DNA of 64,000 nt from Massilia sp. H-1 (GTDB lineage: Bacteria > Pseudomonadota > Gammaproteobacteria > Burkholderiales > Burkholderiaceae_D). A model generated the notes under the pieces. It saw only the letters and a list, made by a program, of their open reading frames with translations, did no database searches and was not told where the DNA came from. This document shows positions 20,368-30,493 of the stretch, piece after piece. The stretch is from assembly GCA_024703915.1 (NCBI GenBank), contig CP087969.1, positions 4,650,001-4,714,000 on the forward strand, in the 5' to 3' direction. Positions within the stretch are counted from its first letter, which is position 1. Each line of letters begins with the position of its first letter. The position numbers and the translations under genes are program-made.

Positions 20368-20978
20368 ATGAAAAGACTACTCGTTGCGATCATCCTCGTG
20401 CTCGGCGTTGCCGGGCATGCCAGCGCTTACTTTGCCGAAGGCGCGACTGCGTACAACGCGAAAAATTATTCGCGCGCTCAAGGAAATTACACCGCTGGCC
20501 AAGGCTAAAGCAACGCCGAAGCCCAGCACTTGCTGGGCCTGATGTATTACATGGGGCGCGGCGTGTCGCTGATTTCGCGCAGGCGCTGGTCTGGCACCGC
20601 AAGGCGGCCGAGCAGGGCAAGGCCGATGCCCAGTACGTCGTCGGCGCCATGTATTACACCGGTAACTCGGTGGCGATCGATCACAAGCTGGCCGTGGTCT
20701 GGTTCCGCCGCGCGGCCGAAAAGGCCACGCCGAAGCCCAGCACGCGCTCGGCCTGATGTACCGCTACCACGCGGCCTTACTTGCCGCAGGATAAGGTGCT
20801 GGCCTACATGCTGTGGAACCTGGCGGCCGCCAGCGGCAACACCAATGCCAACGATCAGCGCGCCGAAATCGCCAAGCGCATGACCCAGGACCAGATCGAC
20901 GAAGCGCAAGCCTTGTCGCGCAACTGGAAGCCGGGCCAGGCGCTGCCGACCACCTCCCGCACCGGCGCGGGAGTCTGA
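20368..20978 (+). CDS. Sel1-repeat protein, secreted
   Basis: About 203 residues. A signal peptide (MKRLLVAIILVLGVAGHASA) precedes at least three Sel1-like repeats recognisable by A-Q-x-x-L-G-x-M-Y: AQHLLGLMYYMGRGV, AQYVVGAMYYTGNSV and AQHALGLMYRYH. Such solenoids are protein-binding scaffolds. Breaks near 20475, 20507 (GCTAAAGC for GCCGGC), 20570, 20725 and 20776 (GCCTTACTTG where AAGLPQDK needs GCCGGCCTG). The next gene starts four bases after the stop. Confidence 0.82.
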
Positions 20979-20982
20979 ACGC

Positions 20983-21956
20983 ATGCGTCTGATTCGTCTG
21001 TGCGTGGCTGCCACGCTGCTGCTGCCATCGTTCGCGGCCCTGGCCGCTCCCGTCCCGCAAGTTGACCACCACCAGCATCTGTTCGGTCCCGGCATTGAAA
21101 CCCTGCTGGCCGCGCCCGGCGGCGGCGTCAAGACCATCACCGCCCAGGATGTGATCGGCCAGCTCGACGCGGCTCTAGGCATCGAGCGCGGCGTGCTGCT
21201 CTCGACCGCCTATATGTTCGGCAGTCCCGTGCGCAGTGTCGAGAATGAATACGCCAAGGTGAGGGCGGAGAACGACTGGGTTGCAGGCCCAGGCCGCCAA
21301 GTACCCGAAGCGCCTGCGCGCGTTTTGCAGGCGTCAATCCCCTGCGCGACTACGCGCTGGCCGAGCTGGCGCGCTGCGCCGCCGATCCGAATCTGAAATA
21401 TGGGGTGAAGATCCACTTCGGCAATTCCGACATCCAGCTGGAGCGCGCCGAGCACCTGCTGCGCCTGCAGCAGTTCTTCCGTGTTGTCAATGACCACAAG
21501 ATGGCGATCGTGATCCACCTGCGCGCGTCCATTTCCAAGGAGCGCGCCTACGGTCCGGCGCAAGCGCGCCTGTTCCTCGATTTTCTGATGCCGCTGGTGC
21601 CCGATGTGCCGGTGCAGATCGCCCACCTGGCCGCTGCCGGGCCCGGCTATAACGATCCGAAGGCCGATGCCGTGATGGGGGCGCTGGCGGCAGCGGTGGA
21701 GGCGGGCGATCCGCGCACCCGCAACCTGTGGTTCGACGTGACCTCGGTGGCCGACAAGGCGATCACGCCTACCAATGCGGCCAAGGTCGTCAAGCGCATC
21801 CGCCAGATTGGACTGGGCAAGGTGCTGTACGGCACTGATGCTGCGACCGGCGACAACTTGCGGCCCGCCGACGCCTGGGCCGCCTTCCGCGCGCTGCCCC
21901 TGACGGACGATGAGTTCGCCAAAATCGCCGCCAACGTCGCGCCCTACATGCGCTGA
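20983..21956 (+). CDS. Exported amidohydrolase-2 family protein
   Basis: About 324 residues; signal peptide MRLIRLCVAATLLLPSFAALA. Metal-site motifs of the amidohydrolase barrel are visible: VDHHQHLFGPG at the first strand, KIHFGNS, a His in IVIHLRAS, AHLAAAGPGY and the late Asp in VLYGTDAATGDN. The family (PF04909) includes decarboxylases and lactonases; the substrate cannot be told. Breaks near 21174, 21283 and 21330. Immediately behind the Sel1 gene, so probably one transcript. Confidence 0.8.
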
Positions 21957-22832
21957 CCCGGCTTACTTGCGGGCGCGCCCAGCACCTGGGTCCAGTAGAT
22001 GTTGCCGCCGCGCTGTTCGTTATCGATCGCGTAGGCCGCGCCCATTTCCGTGAATGCGGGATTCATCAGATTGACACAATGGCCGGGGCTGTCGACCCAG
22101 CCTTGCACCGCTTCTTCGGCGGTGCCGACGCCGAGCATGATGTTTTCAGCTTAGCCAGCGTCCAGACATAGCTTGGCGCGCGTGAGGCGCTTGCCGACCG
22201 TGCTGCCGTCCGAACCCTGGTGACTGAGATTGGCTTCGCGCGCCATGTCGCGGCTGTGCTCGAGCGCCGTTTCGCCCATGGTCGGATTCCATTTGAGCGG
22301 TGGCGCGGCAGGGTAGTCGCGTCCGCCGCAGCTGCGCCCCTGGGCCCGGGCCGCATTGGCGGCGCGCAGCACGGCGCGGCCGGATTCTTTCCAGTCCTTC
22401 ATTTTGCTCTCGAGCAGAGGCTGGGCCAGCACGATCTGCCAGTCGAGACCGCTGCGCACCGCACCGATATCGGCGAAGCGGCGATCGAGCACCATGCGGC
22501 AGCTCTTGTCGCGCAACATCGTCATCACGCCGCGCACGTCCGACAGGCCCGAATACTCGACCGCTTCCGCGTGGCGCGGCGTGTAGTCGGCGTTTTCCAG
22601 CGCACGCTTGAGGTCGTTGCTGGAAGCAATGCCGAGCTGGGCGAGGGCGCGATTCGTCTTCAGCGGCGGCAGGGGCGCCACGCGGCGGCCTTCGCAGCTG
22701 CCGGGCGCTGCGCGGTAGTCATTGATCATGCGAATCAGGTCGTCGCTGTCGTTGGCGCGCGGCGGACGACACCATCAGGCCATGGGCAACGGCGAGCGAG
22801 CAAACCAGCTTGGCGGGGGAATCAGTGGTCAC
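21944..22832 (-). CDS. Protein with two tandem CAP (SCP/PR-1) domains
   Basis: About 295 residues, extracytoplasmic. The first half begins IRMINDYRAAPGSCEG and has weak CAP features; the second begins VLRAANAARAQGRSCGG, then LKWNPTMGETALEHSRDMA, LSHQGSDGSTVGKRL and, after correction, VQGWVDSPGHCVNLMNPAFTEMGAAYA, the classical CAP His/Glu cavity and GHCxNLMxP motif. Start is GTG at 22832 with AGGA upstream. Breaks near 22150 and 22760. The literal stop overlaps the amidohydrolase end by 13 bases; the true end may be a few codons earlier. Confidence 0.78.
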
Positions 22833-22986
22833 GGTAATCCTGTGCAAAAAATGGTGGCGAAGTGGGGCGCACCATCGCACGTGTAATGACCGTCGTCAAT
22901 AGTGGTTGCAACCGGTTACTTGTAAGACGGGCTGGCGCGGTAAGCGGATCGTGTATATTTCGCCAATTGCTTGTCAAGGATGAAAT

Positions 22987-23238
22987 TTGAACGCACCGTC
23001 ATATGAATGGGTTTGTCAGGGCTGCAAGTCGGACAACGTGGCTAAGCATGCGGAGGTTTGTGCCGCATGCGGATTTCCGGCGCGATTTGCCGCGCGCGAG
23101 CTGGCCGTTGTGCAACCACCGGTCCCGCCGGTGATTAACAAGCGTCTGCTGTACGCGCTGCTGAAGGCGAGCGCGTTCTTGGTGTTACTCATCGTGCAGG
23201 TGGTGTGGAATTTTCCCCTCTTCGGGTGCGGCTGTTGA
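22987..23238 (+). CDS. Small zinc-ribbon membrane protein
   Basis: 83 residues starting at TTG, chosen because AAGGA lies seven bases upstream. Two knuckles, CQGC and CAAC, form a zinc ribbon in the first 35 residues; one transmembrane helix follows (LLYALLKASAFLVLLIVQVVW) and the protein ends FGCGC. Function unknown; possibly a small membrane adaptor. Confidence 0.65.
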   Translation: MNAPSYEWVCQGCKSDNVAKHAEVCAACGFPARFAARELAVVQPPVPPVINKRLLYALLKASAFLVLLIVQVVWNFPLFGCGC

Positions 23239-23309
23239 TCCTGAGACCAACGCCACCCTGAGATCGGCAAGGCGCGTACAATCTTCGTCTTTGCCCCATG
23301 AGGACGACG

Positions 23310-24294
23310 ATGCGCGCTATTGAAATCAAGCAACCGGGTGGCCCCGAGGTTCTGCAACTGGCCGAGCGGCCGCTGCCAGAGCTGAGGGCGGGCGAAGTGC
23401 TGATCAAAGTGCATGCGGTAGGCGTCAACCGCCCCGATGTGCTGCAGCGCCTGGGGCACTACCCGGCGCCGCCGGGCGCCTCCGATCTGCCGGGCCTGGA
23501 AGTGGCTAGAGCGAGATTGTCGGCGGCGATCTGGCTTAGCTCCCCGTTCAAACCCGGCGACATGGTGTGCGCGCTGGTGCAGGGCGGCGGCTATGCCGAA
23601 TACTGCGCCGCGCCGCTGCAGCAGTGCCTGCCGGTTCCGGCTAAGCCTCAGTGCGCTCGAAGCGGCGTCGCTGCCCGAGACCTTCTTTACCGTGTGGAGC
23701 AATGTGTTCGACCGCGCCCTGTCCGGCGGCGAAACCTTGCTGGTGCAGGGCGGCAGTTCCGGCATCGGCGTGACCGCGATTCAGATGGCGACCGCGCTCG
23801 GGCACCGCGTGTTCGCCACCGTCTAAGCAGCGACGACAAGTGCCGCGCCTGCGAGGCGCTGGGCGCCGAACGCGGTATTCATTACCGCAATGAGGACTTC
23901 GTCGCCGTGGTCAAGGAGCTGACGGATGGCCGGGGCGTCGACGTGATCCTCGACATGGTGGTAGAGCGACTACGTGGCGCGCGAGATTGCCTGCCTGGCC
24001 GATGACGGCCGCATCGCCCTGATCGCGCTGCTTGGCGGCGCCAAGGCCAATGTCGACCTGGGGCAGGTGCTGCGGCGGCGCCTCTCTATTAGTGGTTCGA
24101 CGCTGCGCCCGCGCCCGGTCGCCTTCAAGGCCGCGATCGCCGCGCGCCTGCAGGAGCGGGTCTGGCCGCTGATCGGGGCGGGCAAGATCCGGCCCGTGAT
24201 CTTCAAGACCTTCCCGCTCGAACAGGCATCCGAGGCCCACGCACTGATGGAAAGCTCGGCCCACGTGGGCAAGATCATGCTGCAGGTAAGCTAA
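23310..24294 (+). CDS. NAD(P)H:quinone oxidoreductase, zinc-free MDR family
   Basis: About 325 residues. GroES-like half: PGGPEVLQLAERPLPELRAGEV and VGVNRPDVLQRLGHYPAPPG. Rossmann half: LLVQGGSSGIGVTAIQMA and AIALLGG-like stretches. No zinc-ligand cysteines, as in QOR/PIG3 enzymes that reduce quinones. GAGG at 23300-23303 favours the second ATG (23310) over that at 23298. Breaks near 23505, 23537 (GCTTAGC), 23640 (GCTAAGC), 23823 (TAAGC) and 23962. Lies 93 bases before tpiA. Confidence 0.85.
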
Positions 24295-24387
24295 ATATTG
24301 TGTGTTTTGCCACGCCTGCCTGCCCCGATTGTTTGACCGCCCCCAGATCGAGGGTTAAAATAGCGGGTTAATTAAATCTGGGCTACT

Positions 24388-25126
24388 ATGCGTCGCAAAC
24401 TCGTCGTCGGTAATTGGAAAATGAATGGCAGTCTTGCCACGAATGCAAGCCTGTTGGCTGGCATCGTCGAAGGCTTGACCGGTTCTGGCGCCGACAGCGC
24501 CGTGTGCGCACCAGCGCCTTACCTGGCGCAGTGCCAGGCGGCTCTGGCTGGCAGTTCGCTCGCCTGGGGTGCGCAGGATGTATCCGCGCAGACCAGCGGT
24601 GCTTACACTGGCGAAGTATCGGCCGCCATGCTGGGCGATTTCGCTTGCCGTTATGTGATCGTCGGTCACTCCGAGCGCCGCGCGTATCATGCCGAGAGCA
24701 GCGAGCTGGTCGCCCGTAAAGCGGTCGCCGCACTGGACGCGGGTCTGGCCCCGATCGTCTGCGTCGGCGAAACGCTGGCCGAGCGCGAAGCGGAGCAGAC
24801 CTTCGTGGTCGTGCGCCATCAGCTGGGCGCCGTGCTGGACCTGGTCGGCGAACGCCTGAACAAGATCGTCGTTGCCTACGAGCCTGTATGGGCGATCGGC
24901 ACCGGCAAGACCGCCACGCCGGAAATGGCGCAGGAAGTGCACGCACGCTTGCGCGCAGATGGCGGAAAAGAATGCAATCGTCGCTGGCGGCGTACAGATT
25001 CTGTACGGCGGCAGCATGAAGCCCGACAATGCGCGCGAACTGATGGCGCAGCCGGACATCGACGGTGGTCTGATTGGTGGCGCGGCGCTCAAGGCGGCCG
25101 ATTTCCTCGCCATCATTCACGCTTAA
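24388..25126 (+). CDS. tpiA: Triosephosphate isomerase
   Basis: Glycolytic isomerase interconverting glyceraldehyde-3-phosphate and dihydroxyacetone phosphate. About 247 residues. Visible catalytic elements: GNWKMNG (Lys), VIVGHSERR (His), AYEPVWAIGTGKTA (Glu and flexible loop), and ILYGGSMKPDNA. One break near 24957 in CGCGCGCAG. The TAA stop lies inside GCTTAAGC; if that is a corrupted GCCGGC the protein would end six residues later at 25140, which I cannot decide. Confidence 0.95.
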
Positions 25127-25177
25127 GCGTATCGAATTAATTGAAGTTATCGCAGTCAAACCTGGAATGGAATAGAA

Positions 25178-25585
25178 ATGAACTCGTTGCAAAATCTGGT
25201 TGTCGTAGTACAGGTTATCTCCGCCCTGATCATCATCGGGCTGGTATTGCTTCAGCACGGCAAAGGTGCTGACATGGGTGCGGCCTTCGGTTCGGGGCGC
25301 TTCGGGCAGCCTGTTCGGTGCGACCGGCTCGTCGAACTTCATGTCCAAGTCGACCGGCGTGGCCGCGGCGATCTTCTTCTCCTCCACCCTGGTCCTGTCT
25401 CACTTCGCTACCCAGCGTTCGGATGGCGGCATCAGCGGCGGCGTGATGGAAAACGCCAAGGCGCCAGTGACGGCACCGGCCACCGTGCCAGGCGCCGTGC
25501 TTAAGCACCAGTTGCGGCAGGTGCTGCACCTGCGGCCGCAACCACGCCTGCACCAGCACCGGCGCCAGCGCAGATTCCGAAGTAA
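25178..25585 (+). CDS. secG: Preprotein translocase subunit SecG
   Basis: Inner-membrane partner of SecYE. Two helices (LVVVVQVISALIIIGLVLLQ and AAAIFFSSTLVLSHF) flank the conserved loop GKGADMGAAFGSG...SLFGATGSSNFM. An Ala/Pro-rich tail ends APAQIPK. Breaks near 25305 and 25499-25506 (GCTTAAGC for GCCGGC in AVPAPVAAG). The order tpiA-secG-tRNA-Leu-nuo is characteristic of betaproteobacteria. Confidence 0.93.
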
Positions 25586-25724
25586 TCTGCACACAGTTTC
25601 AGCAGCAGCCCCCATTCCTCATGGTGACTGCAAAAAAGATGCATGATTTTTAGGTTTTAAGCTTGTTATATCGCAAGTTTGCATTGAATACAGCTCTGTA
25701 ACAATGTAGAATAGCGGACTCAAT

Positions 25725-25811
25725 GCCGACGTGGTGAAATTGGTAGACACGCTATCTTGAGGGGGTAGTGGGCGAAAGCCTGTGCGAGTTCGAGTCTCGC
25801 CGTCGGCACCA
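25725..25811 (+). tRNA. tRNA-Leu (GAG)
   Basis: Acceptor arms GCCGACG and CGTCGGC pair perfectly, the anticodon stem CTATC/GGTAG encloses TTGAGGG with anticodon GAG, a long variable arm follows as in type II tRNAs, the T arm holds GTTCGAGTC, and CCA is encoded. Confidence 0.97.
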
Positions 25812-25820
25812 AGAATACAG

Positions 25821-25871
25821 AAAGCCAGCAAGGTCGCACGAAGTGAACTTCGTACCCAAGCTGGCTTTTTT
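25821..25871 (+). terminator. Terminator after tRNA-Leu
   Basis: Stem aaagccagc (25821-25829) pairs with gctggcttt (25860-25868), followed by T-run; an inner hairpin acgaagt/acttcgt fills the loop. Confidence 0.8.
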
Positions 25872-25981
25872 ACGAGGATCAGTCGTTTCGATCCTGGTGG
25901 TAGGCTTCAAGCCAGGGTCGTGCGATAGGGCGCTGCTATACGCAGTGGTTCATTAACCGATCGATCAAAAAGGCTTCATTC

Positions 25982-26342
25982 GTGAACCTCGAAAATTACT
26001 TCCCCGTTCTTATGTTCATCCTGGTCGGCATCGGCGTCGGCGTCGTTCCCCAGGTGCTGGGCTATCTGTTGTCCCCCCACAAACCCGATGCAGCAAAACT
26101 GTCGCCTTACGAGTGCGGCTTCAGAAGCGTTCGAAGACGCCCGCATGAAGTTCGACGTTCGCTACTATCTGGTCGCGATCCTGTTTATTTTGTTTGATCT
26201 GGAAACGGCATTCTTCTTCCCATGGGGTGTCTCCATGCGTGAACTGGGCTGGTCCGGGTTCGTTACGATGATGGTGTTCATCGCCGAATTCGTGGTTGGT
26301 TTTTGGTATATCTGGAAGAAAGGTGCCCTTGATTGGGAATAA
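25982..26342 (+). CDS. nuoA: NADH-quinone oxidoreductase subunit A
   Basis: Membrane subunit of complex I, about 119 residues, GTG start. Three helices; the long loop holds [25 protein letters not shown] with the conserved Cys and acidic residues near the quinone site, then LFDLETAFFFPWG. One break near 26125: an extra A before GAAG in GFEAFED. First gene of the operon. Confidence 0.95.
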
Positions 26343-26345
26343 GCC

Positions 26346-26827
26346 ATGTCAATTGAAGGCGTATTAAACGAAGGTTTCGTCACCACGACGGCCGACAAGC
26401 TGATCAACTGGGCACGCACCGGGTCGATGTTCCCGATGACGTTCGGCCTGGCCTGCTGCGCGGTCGAGATGATGCACACGGGCGCTGCCCGCTACGACAT
26501 GGACCGCTTCGGCGTCGTGTTCCGTCCATCCCCGCGCCAGTCCGACGTGATGATCGTCAGCCTAAGCACGCTGTGCAACAAAATGGCGCCAAGCTGCTGC
26601 GCAAGGTCTACGACCAGATGCCGGAACCGCGCTGGGTCATTTCCATGGGTTCGTGCGCCAACGGCGGCGGCTACTATCACTACTCGTACTCGGTGGTGCG
26701 CGGTTGCGACCGCATCGTGCCGGTCGACGTGTACGTGCCAGGCTGCCCGCCAACCGCTGAGGCGCTGCTGTACGGCATTCTGCAGCTGCAGAACAAGATC
26801 AAGCGCACCAACACCATCGCCCGCTAA
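26346..26827 (+). CDS. nuoB: NADH-quinone oxidoreductase subunit B
   Basis: Carries iron-sulfur cluster N2, the electron donor to quinone. About 159 residues. Ligands are visible in FGLACCAVEMM, GSCANGGG and VPGCPPTAEAL. Breaks near 26559 (AGCCTAAGC where VAGTLCNKM needs GCCGGC) and 26590. Starts three bases after nuoA. Confidence 0.95.
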
Positions 26828-26829
26828 TC

Positions 26830-27424
26830 ATGACAAGTAAAATCGAAACCCTGGCCTCCACCCTGGCATCCGTGCTGGGCGAGGCCGTTACCGTCAGCAC
26901 CGCGCTCGGCGAAGTGACGATCGTCGTCAAGGCCGCCGACTACGCTGCGACCATGCTGACCCTGCGCGACGAACCGTCGCTGCGCTTCGACCAGCTGATC
27001 GACCTGTGCGGCGTGGATTACTCCACCTACGGCGAAGGCAGCTGGGACGGCTTGCGCTTTGCCGCCGTCTCGCACCTGCTGTCGCTGGTGCACAACTGGC
27101 GCGTGCGCGTGCGCGTGTTCGCCGCCGACGACGAGATGCCAGTGCTGGCCTCCGTCACCAGCGTCTGGCGCGCCGCCAACTGGTACGAGCGCGAAGCGTT
27201 CCGACCTGTACGGCATCCTGTTCGAAGGCCACAACGACCTGCGCCGCATCCTGACCGACTACGGCTTCATCGGCCATCCGTTCCGCAAAGACTTCCCGAT
27301 CTCCGGTTTCGTCGAAATGCGTTACGACCCAGAGCAGAAGCGCGTCATCTACCAGCCGGTCACGATCGAGCCGCGTGAAATCATTCCTCGCGTGATCCGC
27401 GAAGAAACCTACGGGATGAAATAA
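26830..27424 (+). CDS. nuoC: NADH-quinone oxidoreductase subunit C
   Basis: Peripheral-arm 30-kDa subunit, about 198 residues. The signature EREAFDLYGILFEGHNDLRR is visible, followed by GFIGHPFRKDFPISGFVEMRYD. One break near 27202 in EAFDLYG. The stop overlaps the nuoD start codon by one base. Separate from nuoD, unlike the enterobacterial NuoCD fusion. Confidence 0.95.
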
Positions 27425-28677
27425 TGGCTGAGATTAAGAACTACACCCTGAACTTCGGTCCGCAGCACCCGGCAGCGCACGGCGTGCTGCGCCTCGTGCT
27501 CGAGCTGGACGGCGAAGTGATCCAACGTGCCGACCCGCACATCGGCCTGCTGCACCGCGGCACCGAGAAGCTGGCCGAGACCCGCACCTACCTGCAATCG
27601 GTACCGTACATGGACCGTCTCGACTACGTGTCGATGATGAGCAATGAACACGCTTACGTGATGGCGATCGAAAAGCTGCTCGGCGTTGAAGTGCCGGTGC
27701 GCGCCCAGTACATCCGCGTCATGTTCGACGAAATCACGCGCCTCTTGAACCACCTGATGTGGCTGGGCGCGCACGCGCTCGACGTCGGTGCCATGGGCCC
27801 CTTCCTGTACGCATTCCGCGACCGCGAAGATCTGTTCGACGCCTATGAAGCTGTGTCGGGTGCCCGTATGCACGCCGCATACTACCGCCCGGGCGGCGTG
27901 TACCACGACCTGCCGGACGCGATGCCGAAGCACAAGGCCTCGATCATCCGCAGCCAGAAAGCGATCGACGAGCTGAACGAACACCGCCAGGGTTCGCTGC
28001 TGGACTTCCTGGAAGACTTTTCGAAGCGCTTCGTCAAATACGTCGACGAATACGAAACCCTGCTGACCGACAACCGTATCTGGAAACAGCGTACCGTCGG
28101 CATCGGCGTGGTGTCGCCGGAAGACGCGAAGGCGATGGGCTTTACCGGCGCCATGCTGCGCGGTTCGGGCGTCGAGTGGGATCTGCGCAAGACCCAGCCG
28201 TACGCCGTGTACGACAAGATGGACTTCGACATTCCGGTCGGCACCAATGGCGACTGCTATGACCGCTACCTGGTCCGCATCGAAGAAATGCGCCAGTCGA
28301 ACCGCATCATCAAGCAAGCGATCACCTGGCTGCGCGCCAACCCGGGCCCGGTCATGACCGACAACCGCAAGGTGGCGCCGCCGTCGCGTACCGACATGAA
28401 GTCGAACATGGAATCGCTGATTCACCACTTCAAGCTGTTCACCGAAGGCTTCCACGTCCCGCCGGGCGAGGCCTATGCCGCGGTCGAGCATCCAAAGGGC
28501 GAGTTCGGCATCTACATCGTTTCCGATGGCGCCAACAAGCCGTACCGCCTGAAGATTCGCGCGCCGGACTATGCCCACTTGCAGAGCCTGGACGAGATGG
28601 CCCGCGGCCACATGATCGTGGACGCCGTCACCATCATCGGTACCCAGGACATCGTATTCGGCAGTATTGACCGGTAA
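27424..28677 (+). CDS. nuoD: NADH-quinone oxidoreductase subunit D
   Basis: 417-residue 49-kDa subunit shaping the quinone cavity; unbroken. Landmarks: FGPQHPAAHGVLRL near residue 10, HIGLLHRGTEKLAE, a conserved Tyr-containing PYMDRLDYVSMMSNEHAY, and the end GTQDIVFGSIDR. One of few long genes here without an error. Confidence 0.98.
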   Translation: MAEIKNYTLNFGPQHPAAHGVLRLVLELDGEVIQRADPHIGLLHRGTEKLAETRTYLQSVPYMDRLDYVSMMSNEHAYVMAIEKLLGVEVPVRAQYIRVMFDEITRLLNHLMWLGAHALDVGAMGPFLYAFRDREDLFDAYEAVSGARMHAAYYRPGGVYHDLPDAMPKHKASIIRSQKAIDELNEHRQGSLLDFLEDFSKRFVKYVDEYETLLTDNRIWKQRTVGIGVVSPEDAKAMGFTGAMLRGSGVEWDLRKTQPYAVYDKMDFDIPVGTNGDCYDRYLVRIEEMRQSNRIIKQAITWLRANPGPVMTDNRKVAPPSRTDMKSNMESLIHHFKLFTEGFHVPPGEAYAAVEHPKGEFGIYIVSDGANKPYRLKIRAPDYAHLQSLDEMARGHMIVDAVTIIGTQDIVFGSIDR

Positions 28678-28705
28678 GCCATTTGCACTATTGAGGCAAA
28701 AAAAC

Positions 28706-29185
28706 ATGTTGTTATCAGAGCAGTCATACAAAAAAATCGACCGTGAACTCATGAAGTTCCCGGCAGACCAGCGCCAGTCGGCGGTCATGGCGGCACTCGC
28801 CATTGCCCAGGATGAAAAGGGCTGGCTGCCTCCGGAAGTGCTGCAGGACGTTGCCGACTACATCGGCATGCCTGCCATCGCCGTTCAGGAAGTCGCCACG
28901 TTCTACAATATGTACAACACCAAGCCGGTCGGCAAATACAAGATTTCCGTCTGCACCAACTTGCCATGCCAGTTGTCCGGCGGCGAGAAGGCGGCCCACC
29001 ACCTGAAAGAAAAACTCGGCATCGGCTACCGTGAAACGACGGCCGACGGCCAGTTCACGCTGGTCGAAGGCGAGTGCATGGGCGCCTGCGGCGACGCACC
29101 GGTCATGCTGGTCAATAACAAGCGCATGTGCAGCTGGATGTCGAACGACAAGATCGACGCGCTGGTCGAGGAACTCAAGAAATGA
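28706..29185 (+). CDS. nuoE: NADH-quinone oxidoreductase subunit E
   Basis: 159-residue thioredoxin-fold subunit with a 2Fe-2S cluster; ligands in SVCTNLPCQLSG and EGECMGACGDAP. GAGG at 28692-28695 supports the start MLLSEQSYKKI rather than an upstream in-frame ATG. Unbroken. Confidence 0.97.
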   Translation: MLLSEQSYKKIDRELMKFPADQRQSAVMAALAIAQDEKGWLPPEVLQDVADYIGMPAIAVQEVATFYNMYNTKPVGKYKISVCTNLPCQLSGGEKAAHHLKEKLGIGYRETTADGQFTLVEGECMGACGDAPVMLVNNKRMCSWMSNDKIDALVEELKK

Positions 29186-30478
29186 CATCACTCCACAATC
29201 GCCACATCGCCCCGCTGATCCTGGCCGACCTGGACGGCAAGAACTGGCATCTGCAGGATTACGTGAAACGCGGCGGCTACAGTGCGCTGCGCCGTATTCT
29301 GGAAGAGAAAATCACGCCGGAACAAGTGATCGCTGAACTCAAGGCCTCGTCCCTGCGCGGCCGCGGCGGCGCTCGGTTTCCCGACCGGCCTGGAAGTGGA
29401 GCTTCATGCCGCGTCAGTTCCCTGGCCAAAAGTACCTCGTCTGCAATACCGACGAAGGCGAGCCGGGTACCTTCAAGGACCGCGACATCATCCGTTACAA
29501 CCCCCATGCACTGATCGAAGGCATGGCCATCAGCGCTTACGCGATGGGCATCACCGTGGGTTACAACTACATCCACGGCGAAATTTTTGCCGACTACGAC
29601 CGCTTTGAAGAAGCGCTGGAAGAAAGCGCGCCGCCAACATGTTGGGCGACAAGATCATGGGCAGCGAATTTTCCTTCCAGCTGCACGCTTTCCACGGTTA
29701 CGGCGCTTACATCTGCGGCGAAGAAACGGCGCTGCTCGAGTCGCTCGAAGGCAAGAAGGGCCAGCCGCGCTTCAAGCCGCCTTTCCCCGCGTCCTTCGGC
29801 CTGTACGGCAAGCCGACCACCATCAACAACACCGAGACTTTCGCTGCGGTGCCATGGGTAATCAACATGGGCGGCGAGGCCTACGCCAAATTGGGCAAGC
29901 CAAACAATGGCGGCACCAAGATCTTCTCGATGTCGGGCGACGTGGCTTTGCCAGGCAACTATGAAGTACCGCTCGGCACTCCGTTCAGCAAATTGCTGGA
30001 ACTGGCGGGCGGCATGCGCGACGGCAAAAAGATCAAGGCAGTCATTCCTGGCGGTTCCTCGATGCCGGTGCTGACCGGCGACGTCATGATGGCCACCGAC
30101 ATGGACTACGATTCGATCGCCAAAGCGGGCTCGATGCTCGGTTCGGGCGCCGTGATCGTCATGGACGAGACGCGCTGCATGGTCAAGTCGCTGCTGCGCC
30201 TGTCGTACTTCTATTACGAAGAGTCTTGCGGCCAGTGCACCCCATGCCGCGAAGGCACGGGCTGGCTGTACCGCATGATCCACCGTATCGAGCACGGCCA
30301 GGGCCGCGCCGACGATCTGGACATGCTGAACTCGATCGCCGACAACATCCAGGGCCGCACCATTTGCGCGCTCGGCGATGCGGCAGCGATGCCGGTACGC
30401 GCCATGATCAAGAACTTCCACGAAGAATTTGAATACCACATCGAGCACAAGCATTGCCTCGTGCCCGCTTATATCTAA
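29182..30478 (+). CDS. nuoF: NADH-quinone oxidoreductase subunit F
   Basis: NADH- and FMN-binding subunit, about 431 residues. FMN/NADH loops read GRGGAGFPTGLKW after correction and CNTDEGEPGTFKDR; a second glycine-rich site is in YICGEETALLESLEG; the 4Fe-4S N3 ligands are in ESCGQCTPCREG plus a later Cys in RTICALGD. Breaks near 29374, 29393 (extra G before GAAG) and 29628. ATGA overlap with nuoE. Confidence 0.96.
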
Positions 30479-30493
30479 GGCCAGAGAAATCTC

